Assembly (NCBI RefSeq): GCF_025567285.1
Contig: NZ_JAOQJT010000012.1
Span: 20,512-84,511, forward strand
DNA: 64,000 nucleotides
Reading direction: 5' to 3'
DNA from: Coprococcus aceti
GTDB taxonomy: Bacteria; Bacillota; Clostridia; Lachnospirales; Lachnospiraceae
Positions 43,063 to 52,262 of this stretch are shown piece by piece; position 1 is the stretch's first letter; each line of letters starts with the position of its first letter. The notes beneath the pieces were generated by a model. That model ran no database searches, was not told the DNA's origin, and worked only from the letters and a program-made list of their open reading frames with translations. Position numbers and translations under genes: made by a program.

Positions 43063-44094
43063 ATGAGTATGGCTAACAAAAAACAATCCGGCTTTGGTAA
43101 ATGGGCGTCAAGCAGGAAGGGGCAGCAGGTTATAATATGCGCAGCCTTCGCAATTATCCCATTGCTTTTGCTATTAGTATTTACATATATACCATTCGGA
43201 GAGATGGTTAAATTTAGTTTCTACAAGATGAAATATACGACGCCTGTAGAAAAGAGAGAATTCGTAGGATTAGCAAATTATATCGATGTGTTCACAAGAA
43301 AAGACTGTTTTGGTGCATTAAAGCTCAGTTTGTATTACATCGTAGGAGCACTTGTACAGTTAGTGCTTGCACTTTTCCTTGCAACTCTTCTGAGTTTCAA
43401 AGTAAAAGGTGGTAACCTTTTCAAGGGATTTATTTTCTTCCCTTATCTTATCAGTGGTATCGCTGTAGGTTTCATTTTCAAATTCTTCTTCACAAGAGGA
43501 TTCGTGTTTGATTCAATCCTTCAGTTGTGTGGATTTAGCTTAGACAACCTTCCATACTGGCTCAAAGACCAGAGTGTCAACAACTGGACACTGGTTTCAA
43601 CCTCGGTCTGGAGATACCTTGGACAGATGATGGTTCTCTTCATTGGAGCTATCATGTCGGTAGATGCAGAACTTTATGAGGCGGCAGAGCTTGATGGTGC
43701 AAATAAATTCCAGCAGTTTAGATATATCATACTGCCAAGTATCAAGACAATCGTTACATTAAATGTAATTTTAGCAATAACAGGATCACTCAGTGCTTTC
43801 GAGCAGCCTTTCGTTATCACAACAGGTGCAAACGGAACAGGTACTTACTTCATCATCATGAACAAGATAGCACATACAAGCCAGAAGGTCGGTCTTGCTT
43901 CAGCAATGGCAGTTGTACTTCTCCTTATCATACTTATATGTGCTGCGCTTCAGAAGCTGTTCTTTGAGTACATCTTCAAGGATTCAAGCTCAGATGATGA
44001 GAGTTATAAGGCAAAGAAGCTTCGCAAGAAACAGGAGAGAGATACCAAGAAATACGTGAAGCAGATGGCTGCTTCTGCGAAGGGGGGCAAGTAA
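43063..44094 (+). CDS. Sugar ABC transporter permease (MalF/UgpA-like)
   Basis: 343 residues with six membrane segments and the EAA loop YEAAELDGANKFQQFRYIILP near 205-225. The N-terminus carries a charged GFGKWASSRKGQ stretch before the first segment (AAFAIIPLLLLLVFTYIPF). The C-terminus is a Lys-rich tail. It pairs with the next permease to form the channel; no ATPase gene is present, so a shared MsiK-type ATPase encoded elsewhere is expected. The ATG follows AGGCGGTGGA. Confidence 0.92.
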   Translation: MSMANKKQSGFGKWASSRKGQQVIICAAFAIIPLLLLLVFTYIPFGEMVKFSFYKMKYTTPVEKREFVGLANYIDVFTRKDCFGALKLSLYYIVGALVQLVLALFLATLLSFKVKGGNLFKGFIFFPYLISGIAVGFIFKFFFTRGFVFDSILQLCGFSLDNLPYWLKDQSVNNWTLVSTSVWRYLGQMMVLFIGAIMSVDAELYEAAELDGANKFQQFRYIILPSIKTIVTLNVILAITGSLSAFEQPFVITTGANGTGTYFIIMNKIAHTSQKVGLASAMAVVLLLIILICAALQKLFFEYIFKDSSSDDESYKAKKLRKKQERDTKKYVKQMAASAKGGK

Positions 44095-44095
44095 C

Positions 44096-44980
44096 ATGGC
44101 AAGAGGAAAGACAGATGTGCCAGGCATAGCACCAATAAAAGAAAAACGAACCGTTGGATATTATGTAAGAGGTTTCCTCAAGTACTTTGTACTCATATTC
44201 TTCTCACTGTGTGCGGTTGTACCTCTTATATCATGTGTTACAACAGCCTTCAAGACAACAGATGAGTATAAGGCTACTTCAGTAATGGAACTTCCTGAAA
44301 GCTTTCTGAACTTCAGCAACTTTGTAAAGGCATTCACGACTGCCAACATGGGACGTGCATTCCTCAACTCAGTAATAGTCATGGTATGCGTACTTATCGT
44401 GTCAGTTGTAATAGGAACACAGCTTGCATATGTGCTTAACAGATTCAAGTTCCCGGGAAACGGCTTTATCAGAACACTTTTCCTTGTGGCATCATTGCTC
44501 CCTGCAGTTGCTATGCAGGTTACAGTCTACAACATCATGGGTGATCTGAGATTCATAGATCACTTATATGGTTACATCATCATGAGCTGTGGTACAGATG
44601 TTATCTCGATCTACATCTTTATACAGTTTATGGAGAACATATCAGTATCTCTTGACGAGTCAGCTATCGTGGATGGTGCATCATACTGGACCATCTACTG
44701 GAAGATCATACTTCCACTTCTCAAGCCGGCTATCGTTACTGCTTGTATACTGAAAGGCGTTGTAATCTATAACGAGTACTACGCTGCAAACCTTTACCTC
44801 ATAAGCCCGGAGATCAAGACAATGGCTATCTCACTTTACAAGTTCGTAGGACCTATGGGCAGCCAGTACAACCTGATATGTGCAGGTGTTATCATATCGA
44901 TCATACCGGCACTTATAGTATTCATCTGCTGTCAGAAACAGATCTACAGTGGTATTACACAGGGTGCTGTAAAGGGTTAA
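44096..44980 (+). CDS. Sugar ABC transporter permease (MalG/UgpE-like)
   Basis: 294 residues with six membrane segments and the EAA motif DESAIVDGASYWTIYWKIILP near 182-202. It begins 1 bp after the stop of the first permease, so the two are translationally coupled. The usual CUT1 signature AFKTTDEYKATSVMELPESF appears in the first outer loop. It forms the heterodimeric channel for beta-mannoside import. Confidence 0.92.
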   Translation: MARGKTDVPGIAPIKEKRTVGYYVRGFLKYFVLIFFSLCAVVPLISCVTTAFKTTDEYKATSVMELPESFLNFSNFVKAFTTANMGRAFLNSVIVMVCVLIVSVVIGTQLAYVLNRFKFPGNGFIRTLFLVASLLPAVAMQVTVYNIMGDLRFIDHLYGYIIMSCGTDVISIYIFIQFMENISVSLDESAIVDGASYWTIYWKIILPLLKPAIVTACILKGVVIYNEYYAANLYLISPEIKTMAISLYKFVGPMGSQYNLICAGVIISIIPALIVFICCQKQIYSGITQGAVKG

Positions 44981-45004
44981 TAATTTATTAGAAGAAGAGA
45001 GTTC

Positions 45005-46180
45005 ATGAATATGAGAAATGAAATTCAAAAAGAATTAATAGATGCTATCATCCCATTCTGGGAGGCCCTGGGGGATGATGAGTACGGCGGATTTTATGGG
45101 TATATGGATTATGACCTCAACCTTGATAAAAAGGCTGAGAAGGGTTGTATTCTTAACAGTAGAATTACCTGGTTCTTCGCAAGTGCGTATAAGGCACTCA
45201 AGGACCCGAAGCTTCTAGATGAGGCTGCTCATGGATATGAATTTCTGAAAGAATATTGTATAGACAGGGAATATGGCGGAATATATTGGTCCATGAATTA
45301 CGATGGTTCACCCAAAGATACGACAAAACACACCTACAATCAGGCATTTAGTATATATGCCTTATCCGCCTATTACGAAGCTTCCGGTGATTCGGAAGCT
45401 TTGGACCTGGCCCTGCAGCTTTTCCATACAATAGAAGAGAAATGTACTGACGAAGGTGGCTATCTCGAGGCATTTACAAGAGAGTTCAAGCCGGAGTCAA
45501 ATGATAAGCTTTCTGAGAATGGTGTTCTCGCAGAGAGAACAATGAACACACTGCTCCATGCACTTGAGGCTTACACAGAACTTTATAAGGTATCCAAGGA
45601 TTCCAAGGTAAAGGCGCGCCTGGAATGGCTGCTCGATGTATTTGCTGATAAGGTATACAATCCGGAGCTTAAGAGACAGGAAGTGTTCTTTGATAAGGAT
45701 TATAACTCTCTGATTGATCTGTACTCATACGGACATGACATTGAGACATCATGGCTTCTGGACAGGGCGACCGAGGTGCTTGGAGAGGCAGAGTACACAG
45801 AGAAGATCACAAAGATAACAGATATCCTTGCAGAGCAGATATATGAGCTTGCTTTCGATGGACATTCAGTTCTGACAGAATGTGAAAAGGGCGTGCCATA
45901 CACGGTAAGAGTATGGTGGGTTCAGGCAGAATCAATAGTAGGATTTATAAATGCTTATCAAAAGTCAGGTGATAAGAAGTATTACGAGGCTGCCGAGAAA
46001 GTCTGGGAGTACATAAAGGAATACTTTATTGACAAGAGACCGGGATCAGAGTGGTTCTGGGATCTGAATGCAGATGGAACACCGAGAGTCGGACGTCCTA
46101 TAGTTGAGCCATGGAAGTGCCCATACCACAACGGCAGAATGTGTCTTGAGATTATGAGCAGACTCGCTGACGGCAAGTAG
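45005..46180 (+). CDS. Cellobiose/mannobiose 2-epimerase (AGE family)
   Basis: 391 residues, the normal length of cellobiose 2-epimerase. The (alpha/alpha)6 barrel residues are seen: SRITWFFASAY, TYNQAFSIYALSAYYEASGD, ERTMNTLLHALEAY, SYGHDIETSWLL (catalytic His), RVWWVQAESIVGF and PYHNGRMCLEIM (second His). It epimerises the reducing-end sugar of beta-1,4-disaccharides; in mannan pathways it turns mannobiose into mannosyl-glucose for the next enzyme. Its place between the importer and two GH130 genes supports that assignment. Start ATG at 45005, 24 bp after the permease. Confidence 0.92.
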   Translation: MNMRNEIQKELIDAIIPFWEALGDDEYGGFYGYMDYDLNLDKKAEKGCILNSRITWFFASAYKALKDPKLLDEAAHGYEFLKEYCIDREYGGIYWSMNYDGSPKDTTKHTYNQAFSIYALSAYYEASGDSEALDLALQLFHTIEEKCTDEGGYLEAFTREFKPESNDKLSENGVLAERTMNTLLHALEAYTELYKVSKDSKVKARLEWLLDVFADKVYNPELKRQEVFFDKDYNSLIDLYSYGHDIETSWLLDRATEVLGEAEYTEKITKITDILAEQIYELAFDGHSVLTECEKGVPYTVRVWWVQAESIVGFINAYQKSGDKKYYEAAEKVWEYIKEYFIDKRPGSEWFWDLNADGTPRVGRPIVEPWKCPYHNGRMCLEIMSRLADGK

Positions 46181-46221
46181 ATAGCGTTCAATTGCTTTCA
46201 AATTATAAGGAGAATGCCTAA

Positions 46222-47400
46222 ATGATGAATGAGAAATATTATGTAGAGCTTGACAAACTGAACAAGCTTCTTGAGAGAAAGAATAAGAAGACAGATTTCT
46301 ATAATGGAATCTATGACAGATATGAGTACCCTGTACTCACAAGAGAGATGATACCTCTCACATGGAGATATGACTTAAACCCTGAGACAAATCCATACTT
46401 CATTGAGCGTCTCGGAGTTAATGCTGTCATGAACTCAGGCGCTATCTACCTGAACGGCAAGTATTATCTTGTCGCAAGAATAGAGGGAAATGACAGAAAG
46501 TCATTTTTCGGCGTAGCTGAGAGTGACAACGGTATCGATGGATTCCGTTTCTGGGATTATCCAATCCTTCTGGACGATGTATGTCCGGAGGAGACAAATG
46601 TATATGATATGAGACTGACACAGCACGAGGATGGATGGATCTACGGTGTGTTCTGTTCAGAGAGCAAGGATACAACTGTAAATGACCTCTCAGCAGCAGT
46701 TGCAGCAGCAGGTATCGTGAGAACAAAGGATTTAAAGCACTGGGAGCGCCTTGACAACCTCAAGACTCTTCGTTCCCCACAGCAGAGAAATGTTGTACTT
46801 CACCCTGAATTTGTGGATGGCAAGTACGCATTCTATACACGTCCAATGGATGATTTCATCGAGACAGGAAGCGGCAGCGGAATAGGATTCGGTCTCTGTG
46901 ATGATATAGAGCATGCGGTTATAGACGAGGAGAAGATGACAAGTCTTCGTAAGTACCACACTATAACAGAGGCAAAGAACGGTGCAGGTGCACCTCCTAT
47001 AAAGACAGACAAGGGCTGGATCCACATCGCACATGGTGTGAGAAACACAGCTGCCGGTCTTAGATATGTACTCTACGCATTTGCAACAGACCTCAATGAT
47101 CCTTCAAAGGTTATCGCTGAGCCATCAGGAATGCTCATCGGACCTCGTGGTGAGGAGAGAGTCGGCGATGTATCCAACGTTGTATTCACAAATGGCGCCA
47201 TCGTAAACGAGAACAACGAAGTGTTCATCTACTACGCATCAAGCGATACAAGAATGCATGTTGCAACAACAACAGTTGACAGACTTATCGATTATGTATT
47301 CAACACACCATCTGATCCGGGAAGAAGTGTAGAGTGCGTAGCACAGAGATGTGAGCTTATCAGGAAGAACCTGGAGTTTCTTAAGAATACAGACAAGTAA
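46222..47400 (+). CDS. GH130 4-O-beta-D-mannosyl-D-glucose phosphorylase
   Basis: 392 residues. It has the GH130 subfamily-1 pattern: NPETNPYFIERLGVNAVMNSG, then YDMRL with the catalytic Asp at 129, and the phosphate-binding RNVVLHPEF, HGVRNTAAGLRY and YYASSDTRMHVATTT. It phosphorolyses mannosyl-glucose, made by the preceding epimerase, to mannose-1-phosphate and glucose. No signal peptide, so it acts in the cytoplasm. AAGGAGA lies 8 nt before the ATG; a second ATG follows at once. Confidence 0.92.
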   Translation: MMNEKYYVELDKLNKLLERKNKKTDFYNGIYDRYEYPVLTREMIPLTWRYDLNPETNPYFIERLGVNAVMNSGAIYLNGKYYLVARIEGNDRKSFFGVAESDNGIDGFRFWDYPILLDDVCPEETNVYDMRLTQHEDGWIYGVFCSESKDTTVNDLSAAVAAAGIVRTKDLKHWERLDNLKTLRSPQQRNVVLHPEFVDGKYAFYTRPMDDFIETGSGSGIGFGLCDDIEHAVIDEEKMTSLRKYHTITEAKNGAGAPPIKTDKGWIHIAHGVRNTAAGLRYVLYAFATDLNDPSKVIAEPSGMLIGPRGEERVGDVSNVVFTNGAIVNENNEVFIYYASSDTRMHVATTTVDRLIDYVFNTPSDPGRSVECVAQRCELIRKNLEFLKNTDK

Positions 47401-47529
47401 GAAAGTATAATATATGGGCTGCCAGATGAAACAGCACGTTGGTTAGTATGCCCTTTGCCTGTGCAGATACCATATAACGTGATAATAAAATAAAAAATCC
47501 GGCTAAGATGCCGGAAGAAAGAGGTACTT

Positions 47530-48555
47530 ATGTCAGAAGTAAAAATGTTCAGCGAGCCTGTGCCAAACGTGCCATGGCAGGACAGACCGGCAAATGACAA
47601 TCATGACGCTCCAATCTGGAGATATACAGAGAATCCTATAATAGGAAGGAACCCGGCAAAGGGTGTTGCAAGAATATTCAACAGTGCGGTAGTTCCATTT
47701 GAGGGAAAATTTGTCGGAGTATTCAGAGGCGAGCAGGTGAATGGAATTCCATACATCTACCTCGGAGAGAGCGAGGATGCTATCCACTGGAATATCAGCG
47801 AGGAGAAGATCAAGTTTGTTGATGAGAACGGTGAAGAGTTCATGCCTATATACGCATATGATCCAAGACTTGTAAAGGTAGAGGATACATATTATGCAAT
47901 CTGGTGCCAGGATTTCTATGGTGCAGCGATAGGCATCGCAAAGTCAAAGGATCTCAAGACATTTGTGAGAATCGAGAACCCATTCCTTCCATTTAACAGA
48001 AATGCAGTTCTCTTCCCAAGAAAGATCAACGGTAATTTCGTGATGCTGTCACGCCCAAGTGACAGTGGACACACACCATTTGGTGATATATTCGTAAGTG
48101 AGAGTCCTGATATGGTTTACTGGGGTAAGCACAGACATGTCATGGGCAAGAGCAGCGAGTGGTGGGAGTCACTCAAGATTGGCGGCGGTGCAGCCCCTAT
48201 TGAGACTTCTGAAGGATGGCTGTTATTCTACCATGGAGTAGCGGGAACATGTAACGGTTATGTATACTCAATCGGTGGAGCAATCCTTGATATCGACAAC
48301 CCATCGATCGTTAAGTATCGGTGTGAGAACTTCCTTCTCACACCGGAAGAGTGGTACGAGGAGCGTGGATTTGTTCCTAATGTATGCTTCCCATGTGCTA
48401 CTATTCACGACAGCGAGTCTGGAAAGATCGCCATTTACTACGGTGCAGCTGACAGCTATGTTGGCCTTGCGTTCACAAAGCTTGATGAGATCGTAGATTA
48501 TATCAAGTCACACAGTGTGGTAACAACTTCTGATACCGAGATCGGTAGAAGATAG
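47530..48555 (+). CDS. GH130 beta-1,4-mannooligosaccharide phosphorylase
   Basis: 341 residues, shorter than the preceding GH130 and of the subfamily-2 type. YDPRL carries the catalytic Asp at ~111, with RNAVLFPRKINGNFVMLSRPSD for phosphate and mannose binding and GGGAAPIETSEGWLLFYHGV in the later blades. It would shorten mannooligosaccharides from the non-reducing end, releasing mannose-1-phosphate. It follows after 129 bp containing a small CCGGC/GCCGG hairpin, and RBS GAAAGAGG precedes the ATG. The two GH130 types together are the hallmark of the intracellular mannan pathway. Confidence 0.92.
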   Translation: MSEVKMFSEPVPNVPWQDRPANDNHDAPIWRYTENPIIGRNPAKGVARIFNSAVVPFEGKFVGVFRGEQVNGIPYIYLGESEDAIHWNISEEKIKFVDENGEEFMPIYAYDPRLVKVEDTYYAIWCQDFYGAAIGIAKSKDLKTFVRIENPFLPFNRNAVLFPRKINGNFVMLSRPSDSGHTPFGDIFVSESPDMVYWGKHRHVMGKSSEWWESLKIGGGAAPIETSEGWLLFYHGVAGTCNGYVYSIGGAILDIDNPSIVKYRCENFLLTPEEWYEERGFVPNVCFPCATIHDSESGKIAIYYGAADSYVGLAFTKLDEIVDYIKSHSVVTTSDTEIGRR

Positions 48556-48946
48556 TTAGTTATAGATCGCTATGAGCCCCTACTCATACGCGGCAATTGT
48601 ATTATTTTTTTCTCATTTCCCAAGGCGGTGCCCGCCGCCTTCGGGGCCCCTCTAAAAAGAAATGTAATGGCAGGTGATTGCCAAAACTTTTAGACTATGA
48701 CAGCCTGGCAGTAAGCCGGGCTGAATTTGGTTCTGAGAGCTTTGGCAATCATATGACAGATTTTGGATCTAATAAGCCGGGAAAAGGACTCTGATGTATA
48801 GAAAAAGGCAACAGATGCAATAAAATAACAGTGGCATACATTATCATGGAAATGACGAGTGAAGAAGTCATAGTCAATGTAAAAATATGATTCCTTCAAC
48901 GTCTTATATAGAACAGGCAATTGGGGAATGGTGTAATCAGTAACAG
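48556..48946. other. Intergenic stretch with hairpin, no supported gene
   Basis: About 390 bp without a convincing gene. A hairpin AAGGCGG/CCGCCTT (48622-48628 with 48635-48641) followed by a GGGGCCCC palindrome may end the GH130 message, though a U-run is missing. A minus-strand frame of 76 codons (48690-48920) has only a TTG start and no ribosome site; it may be a gene relic. Confidence 0.5.
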
Positions 48947-49084
48947 GTGTACATATTCGACATTGTCATGGTTCGGACATTTGAGCCCGCCGGTACTTAG
49001 ATGGCGCGTTAGCGGCATCTTAGTATCCGCTGCAGGGCGAAACGAGCGGGAGCGTTCCGAGCCAGACAAGTCGGATGTGTACAC
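48947..49084 (+). ncRNA. Nested-helix structured RNA candidate upstream of manA
   Basis: Four helices nest in order. P1 pairs 48947-48961 with 49070-49084 (15 bp, two G-U). P2 pairs GGTTCGG 48970-48976 with CCGAGCC 49057-49063. P3 pairs CCCGC 48986-48990 with GCGGG 49046-49050. P4 pairs 48994-49003 with 49016-49025 (10 bp, one U-U mismatch) and is capped by CGC-GTTA-GCG. The 3' strand between P4 and P3 is unpaired and holds GGGCGAAACGA. It ends 50 nt before the manA start. It may be a leader regulator or an independent RNA; class not recognised. Confidence 0.7.
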
Positions 49085-49113
49085 CGTACGGATATGCACA
49101 CAATTGCCGTACG
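49085..49113 (+). promoter_or_regulatory. Hairpin directly upstream of the manA ribosome site
   Basis: CGTACGG (49085-49091) pairs with CCGTACG (49107-49113), starting at the next base after the large RNA candidate and ending 3 nt before AAAGGAGG. It could act as the expression platform of the element upstream. Confidence 0.55.
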
Positions 49114-49133
49114 TCAAAAGGAGGAAAATGACA

Positions 49134-50081
49134 ATGAACAAGGAAATACTTTTTTTAAATCCCGTGTTTACGCACAATATCTGGGGCGGTACAAAGCTCA
49201 GAGAAGAATACGGATATGATGTTGAGGGCGATGATATAGGCGAGTGCTGGGGAGTTGCGGCACATGAGAATGGCAACTGTACAGTGAAAAATGGCGAGTT
49301 TGCAGGTCAGACGCTTGCCGACTTATGGGACAGCCACAGAGAGCTGTTTGGCGGCATAGACGGTGTCAGATTCCCACTGCTTATAAAGATAATCGATGCA
49401 AAAGATGATCTGAGTATTCAGGTGCATCCGGACGATGCATACGCAGCAGAACATGAGAATGGTTCATTTGGCAAGATGGAGTGCTGGTATATTCTTGACT
49501 GCAAGGAAGATTCAACACTTGTAATCGGTCATAATGCAAGGACAAAGGAAGAATTATGTGATATGATCGAAGGTAAGAAATGGAAGGAATTTATCAGAGA
49601 GATCCCTGTTAAGAAGGGGGATTTCATTCAGATAGATCCCGGTACAGTACACGCGATCAAAGGAGGAATTACACTTCTCGAGACACAGCAGAACAGTGAC
49701 ATCACATACAGAGTTTATGATTATGACAGACTGAGCAATGGAAAGCCTAGAGATCTGCACGTAAAGCAGAGCATAGATGTTATAACAGTTCCTGCAAAGC
49801 CGGTTGAGGACAGCGTTATAAGTGTAAAGGCAGATAAGGCAAATGAACTCTGTGAGCTTATAAGCTGTAAGTATTACACAGTATACAAGCTGGATGTTGA
49901 GGGAAAGGCAGAGCTGAATGTGGGCGACAAGCCATTCCTTATCATGTCTGTAGTTGCGGGAAGTGGAACAGTGGATGGAAACACTATAAAGAAGGGGGAT
50001 CACTTTATCCTGCCAAACGGATACAGCAACCCAGTGTTTGAGGGTAATATGGAGATCGTAGCATCCACAGTCAGCAAGTAA
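49134..50081 (+). CDS. manA: Mannose-6-phosphate isomerase, type I
   Basis: 315 residues, a short Firmicute-type ManA. FTHNIWGGTKLREEYGYD opens the protein. The zinc and active-site residues lie in LSIQVHPDDAYAAEHENG (~97-114), KMECWYILD (~117) and DPGTVHAIKGGITLLETQQNSDITYR (~163-188). It converts mannose-6-phosphate to fructose-6-phosphate. Start 49134 is chosen because AAAGGAGG at 49117-49124 is 9 nt upstream; ATG at 49128 is too close, and the longer frame to 48921 runs through the structured RNA. It completes the mannan pathway of the locus. Confidence 0.93.
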   Translation: MNKEILFLNPVFTHNIWGGTKLREEYGYDVEGDDIGECWGVAAHENGNCTVKNGEFAGQTLADLWDSHRELFGGIDGVRFPLLIKIIDAKDDLSIQVHPDDAYAAEHENGSFGKMECWYILDCKEDSTLVIGHNARTKEELCDMIEGKKWKEFIREIPVKKGDFIQIDPGTVHAIKGGITLLETQQNSDITYRVYDYDRLSNGKPRDLHVKQSIDVITVPAKPVEDSVISVKADKANELCELISCKYYTVYKLDVEGKAELNVGDKPFLIMSVVAGSGTVDGNTIKKGDHFILPNGYSNPVFEGNMEIVASTVSK

Positions 50082-50119
50082 GATCCTGCCTTTGGAAGAG
50101 AATGTCAAGGGGGATAGTT

Positions 50120-52093
50120 ATGAAGAGAAAGACGATAGGTGTTCTGGTAGGCGGAATCACGGATGATTTTACAAGGTTGCTCTGTCATGGGGTTATAGAG
50201 AGGGCAAAGACGCTTGATGTCAATATAGTTGTTATTCCGGGTAAGTTTCTTGACCGGGAATACCCAGAAACGTCAGATATATATTATGAATATCAGTATC
50301 AGACACTGTTTTCCTATGCTACAAAGGAGAATCTGGACGGCGTTATTGTTGCATCGAGTTGTATTGGCTGCTTTGCAACCAAGGAGCGTATCAGCGAATT
50401 TATGAAAAGATATCTGAAGATGCCGTGCGTGATAGTGGCTGCAGATGAGCCGGATCAGATTTGTGTCAGATATGACAATGGAGCAGGCATAAGAGAAGGA
50501 CTCAATTACATGATCGAGGAACTTGGTTATACAAGAATAGGCATGATAGGCGGTCCGGACTCCAATTATGATGCAAAGGAGAGAAGGAGAACCTACATTG
50601 AGGTGCTTGAGGCTCATGGAATAGAGTTTGATCCGGGACTTTATGTGGAGGGCAATCTTACATCGGAATCAAAAGAGGTTTTCAGAGATATTCTGGACAG
50701 GAATCCGGACATGCAGGGAGTGTTCTGTGTGAATGATTCCTGTGCATCTGGTTTTTATGAAGAACTTAAGGCGAGGGGCATTCTGCCGGGAAGAGATATA
50801 TCAGTCATGGGTTACGATGATATTGAGTGGGCTACACAGATATATCCGACGCTTTCGACTGTGCGTGCAGACGCGGGAAAACTTGGCTCAGAGGCTGTAA
50901 ATCTTATGGTCAGGCTCATTGATGGCAAGCAGGTTGAGAGTAAGATACTTCCTACTGAGTTTATCAGAAGAGATTCATTTTGTAAAAAAGGCGGATCAAG
51001 AAAACGTAGTAAGAATGTCATTGAGGGATATCTCTCAATGAACCATATGCTCTCAGAGCAGTGGGAAGAGCGGAATAAGACTCAGTTCAAGATGAAAACA
51101 TTTATCCAGAAGGTCTTGAGCTTTGACAGAGGCAACGACAGAAGTTATGGAGAGATTCTTGGCACCATGGACTGGCTGGACATAGAGAATGCATTTATAT
51201 TCTTATATAAAGAGCCAATAATACATCTGATCGGTGAGCCATTTGAACTGCCTGACCAGTTATATCTCAAGACTAAGGATCTTAAAGAGAAGGTCAGCAG
51301 TGTGATCACTGTGAACCAGAAGGTGTCATCATCAAATCTTTATGATTTTGAGAGCCTCGGTGTGGAAGGAGCTGGAATATATGTACTCTTGCCGCTGTAT
51401 TCCAACGAAATACTCTATGGAGTTCTTCTGTGTGATCTCACGGAAGGAGTTCTGGTGAATGGGGAGTTTCTTGGAAACCAGGTCTCAGCTGCTGTCAAGA
51501 TGATCAATCTGCTCAAGACGAACGAGGAGATCATGAAGCGCCTTGAGGAGAGTATGGCGATCCTGCAAAAAAACAACATTATGCTTGACAATCTGTCAAA
51601 ACAGGATCCCCTTACAGGAATCATGAACAGACGAGGTTTCTTTGACAGATCATTACAGCTGCTCAAGGAATGTGAGGAGCAGAAAAGGACGGCTACGGTA
51701 TTCTACGCTGATATGAACAGTCTCAAGATCATCAATGACAGATATGGACATGATGAGGGTGATTTCTCTCTTAAAACCATAGGAGATATTCTGATCAAAT
51801 CTGTAGGCGATAATGGAATCGTAGGCAGAATAGGCGGCGACGAGTATTGCTGTCTTGTACTCGGCCTTAAGGACTCTGACGCTGCAGATGCATTTGCTGA
51901 GGAAGTATACAGTTCATTTGAGAAGTTCAATGAGCACTGTGATAAGCCTTATAAAGTGAGTGTATCGCTTGGAAACTGTCAGATCGTAGAATATAACAAG
52001 AAAGGTCTTCAGAATGCCATGACTATGGCAGATGAGAAGCTGTATGAGGTGAAGAAGTACAGGAAGAAGGATGTTGTTAAGGTTAAGAATTGA
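50120..52093 (+). CDS. Periplasmic-binding-fold sensor with diguanylate cyclase (GGDEF) domain
   Basis: 657 residues. The N-terminal ~290 residues have the LacI-type sugar-binding fold (TIGVLVGGITDDF, LDGVIVASS, LGYTRIGMIGGPDSNYD, VMGYDDIEWATQIYPTLSTV) but lack a DNA-binding helix-turn-helix. A middle region (~310-470) may be a GAF-like module, followed by a coiled coil (EEIMKRLEESMAILQKNNI). The GGDEF domain has DPLTGIMNRRGFF and GRIGGDEYCCLVL, so the catalytic residues are kept. There is no signal peptide or membrane segment; it appears to be a cytoplasmic sugar-responsive c-di-GMP synthase. Start 50120 follows AAGGGGG. Confidence 0.9.
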   Translation: MKRKTIGVLVGGITDDFTRLLCHGVIERAKTLDVNIVVIPGKFLDREYPETSDIYYEYQYQTLFSYATKENLDGVIVASSCIGCFATKERISEFMKRYLKMPCVIVAADEPDQICVRYDNGAGIREGLNYMIEELGYTRIGMIGGPDSNYDAKERRRTYIEVLEAHGIEFDPGLYVEGNLTSESKEVFRDILDRNPDMQGVFCVNDSCASGFYEELKARGILPGRDISVMGYDDIEWATQIYPTLSTVRADAGKLGSEAVNLMVRLIDGKQVESKILPTEFIRRDSFCKKGGSRKRSKNVIEGYLSMNHMLSEQWEERNKTQFKMKTFIQKVLSFDRGNDRSYGEILGTMDWLDIENAFIFLYKEPIIHLIGEPFELPDQLYLKTKDLKEKVSSVITVNQKVSSSNLYDFESLGVEGAGIYVLLPLYSNEILYGVLLCDLTEGVLVNGEFLGNQVSAAVKMINLLKTNEEIMKRLEESMAILQKNNIMLDNLSKQDPLTGIMNRRGFFDRSLQLLKECEEQKRTATVFYADMNSLKIINDRYGHDEGDFSLKTIGDILIKSVGDNGIVGRIGGDEYCCLVLGLKDSDAADAFAEEVYSSFEKFNEHCDKPYKVSVSLGNCQIVEYNKKGLQNAMTMADEKLYEVKKYRKKDVVKVKN

Positions 52094-52110
52094 TAATTTA
52101 TATAATAAAT

Positions 52111-52160
52111 AAAAGGTATGATCAGGTTGCGTTGAGTGCAGCTTGATCATACCTTTTTTT
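52111..52160 (+). terminator. Terminator of the manA/GGDEF unit
   Basis: A perfect 14-bp stem AAAAGGTATGATCA/TGATCATACCTTTT (52111-52124 with 52144-52157) followed by a T-run. Confidence 0.9.
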
Positions 52161-52262
52161 TAAAATCTATACTCCCAGAAAAAATGTCTAAAATGTATAA
52201 ATACAGAAAAAATATCTAATAATACTTGTGTGATGCATATTGTGCATGGAGGTGTTGTTGAG

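Noticed and set aside
48921..49133. Longer N-terminus for ManA
   Set aside because: It would translate the structured RNA region and bypass the strong AAAGGAGG site; ManA proteins begin near MNKEILFLNP.
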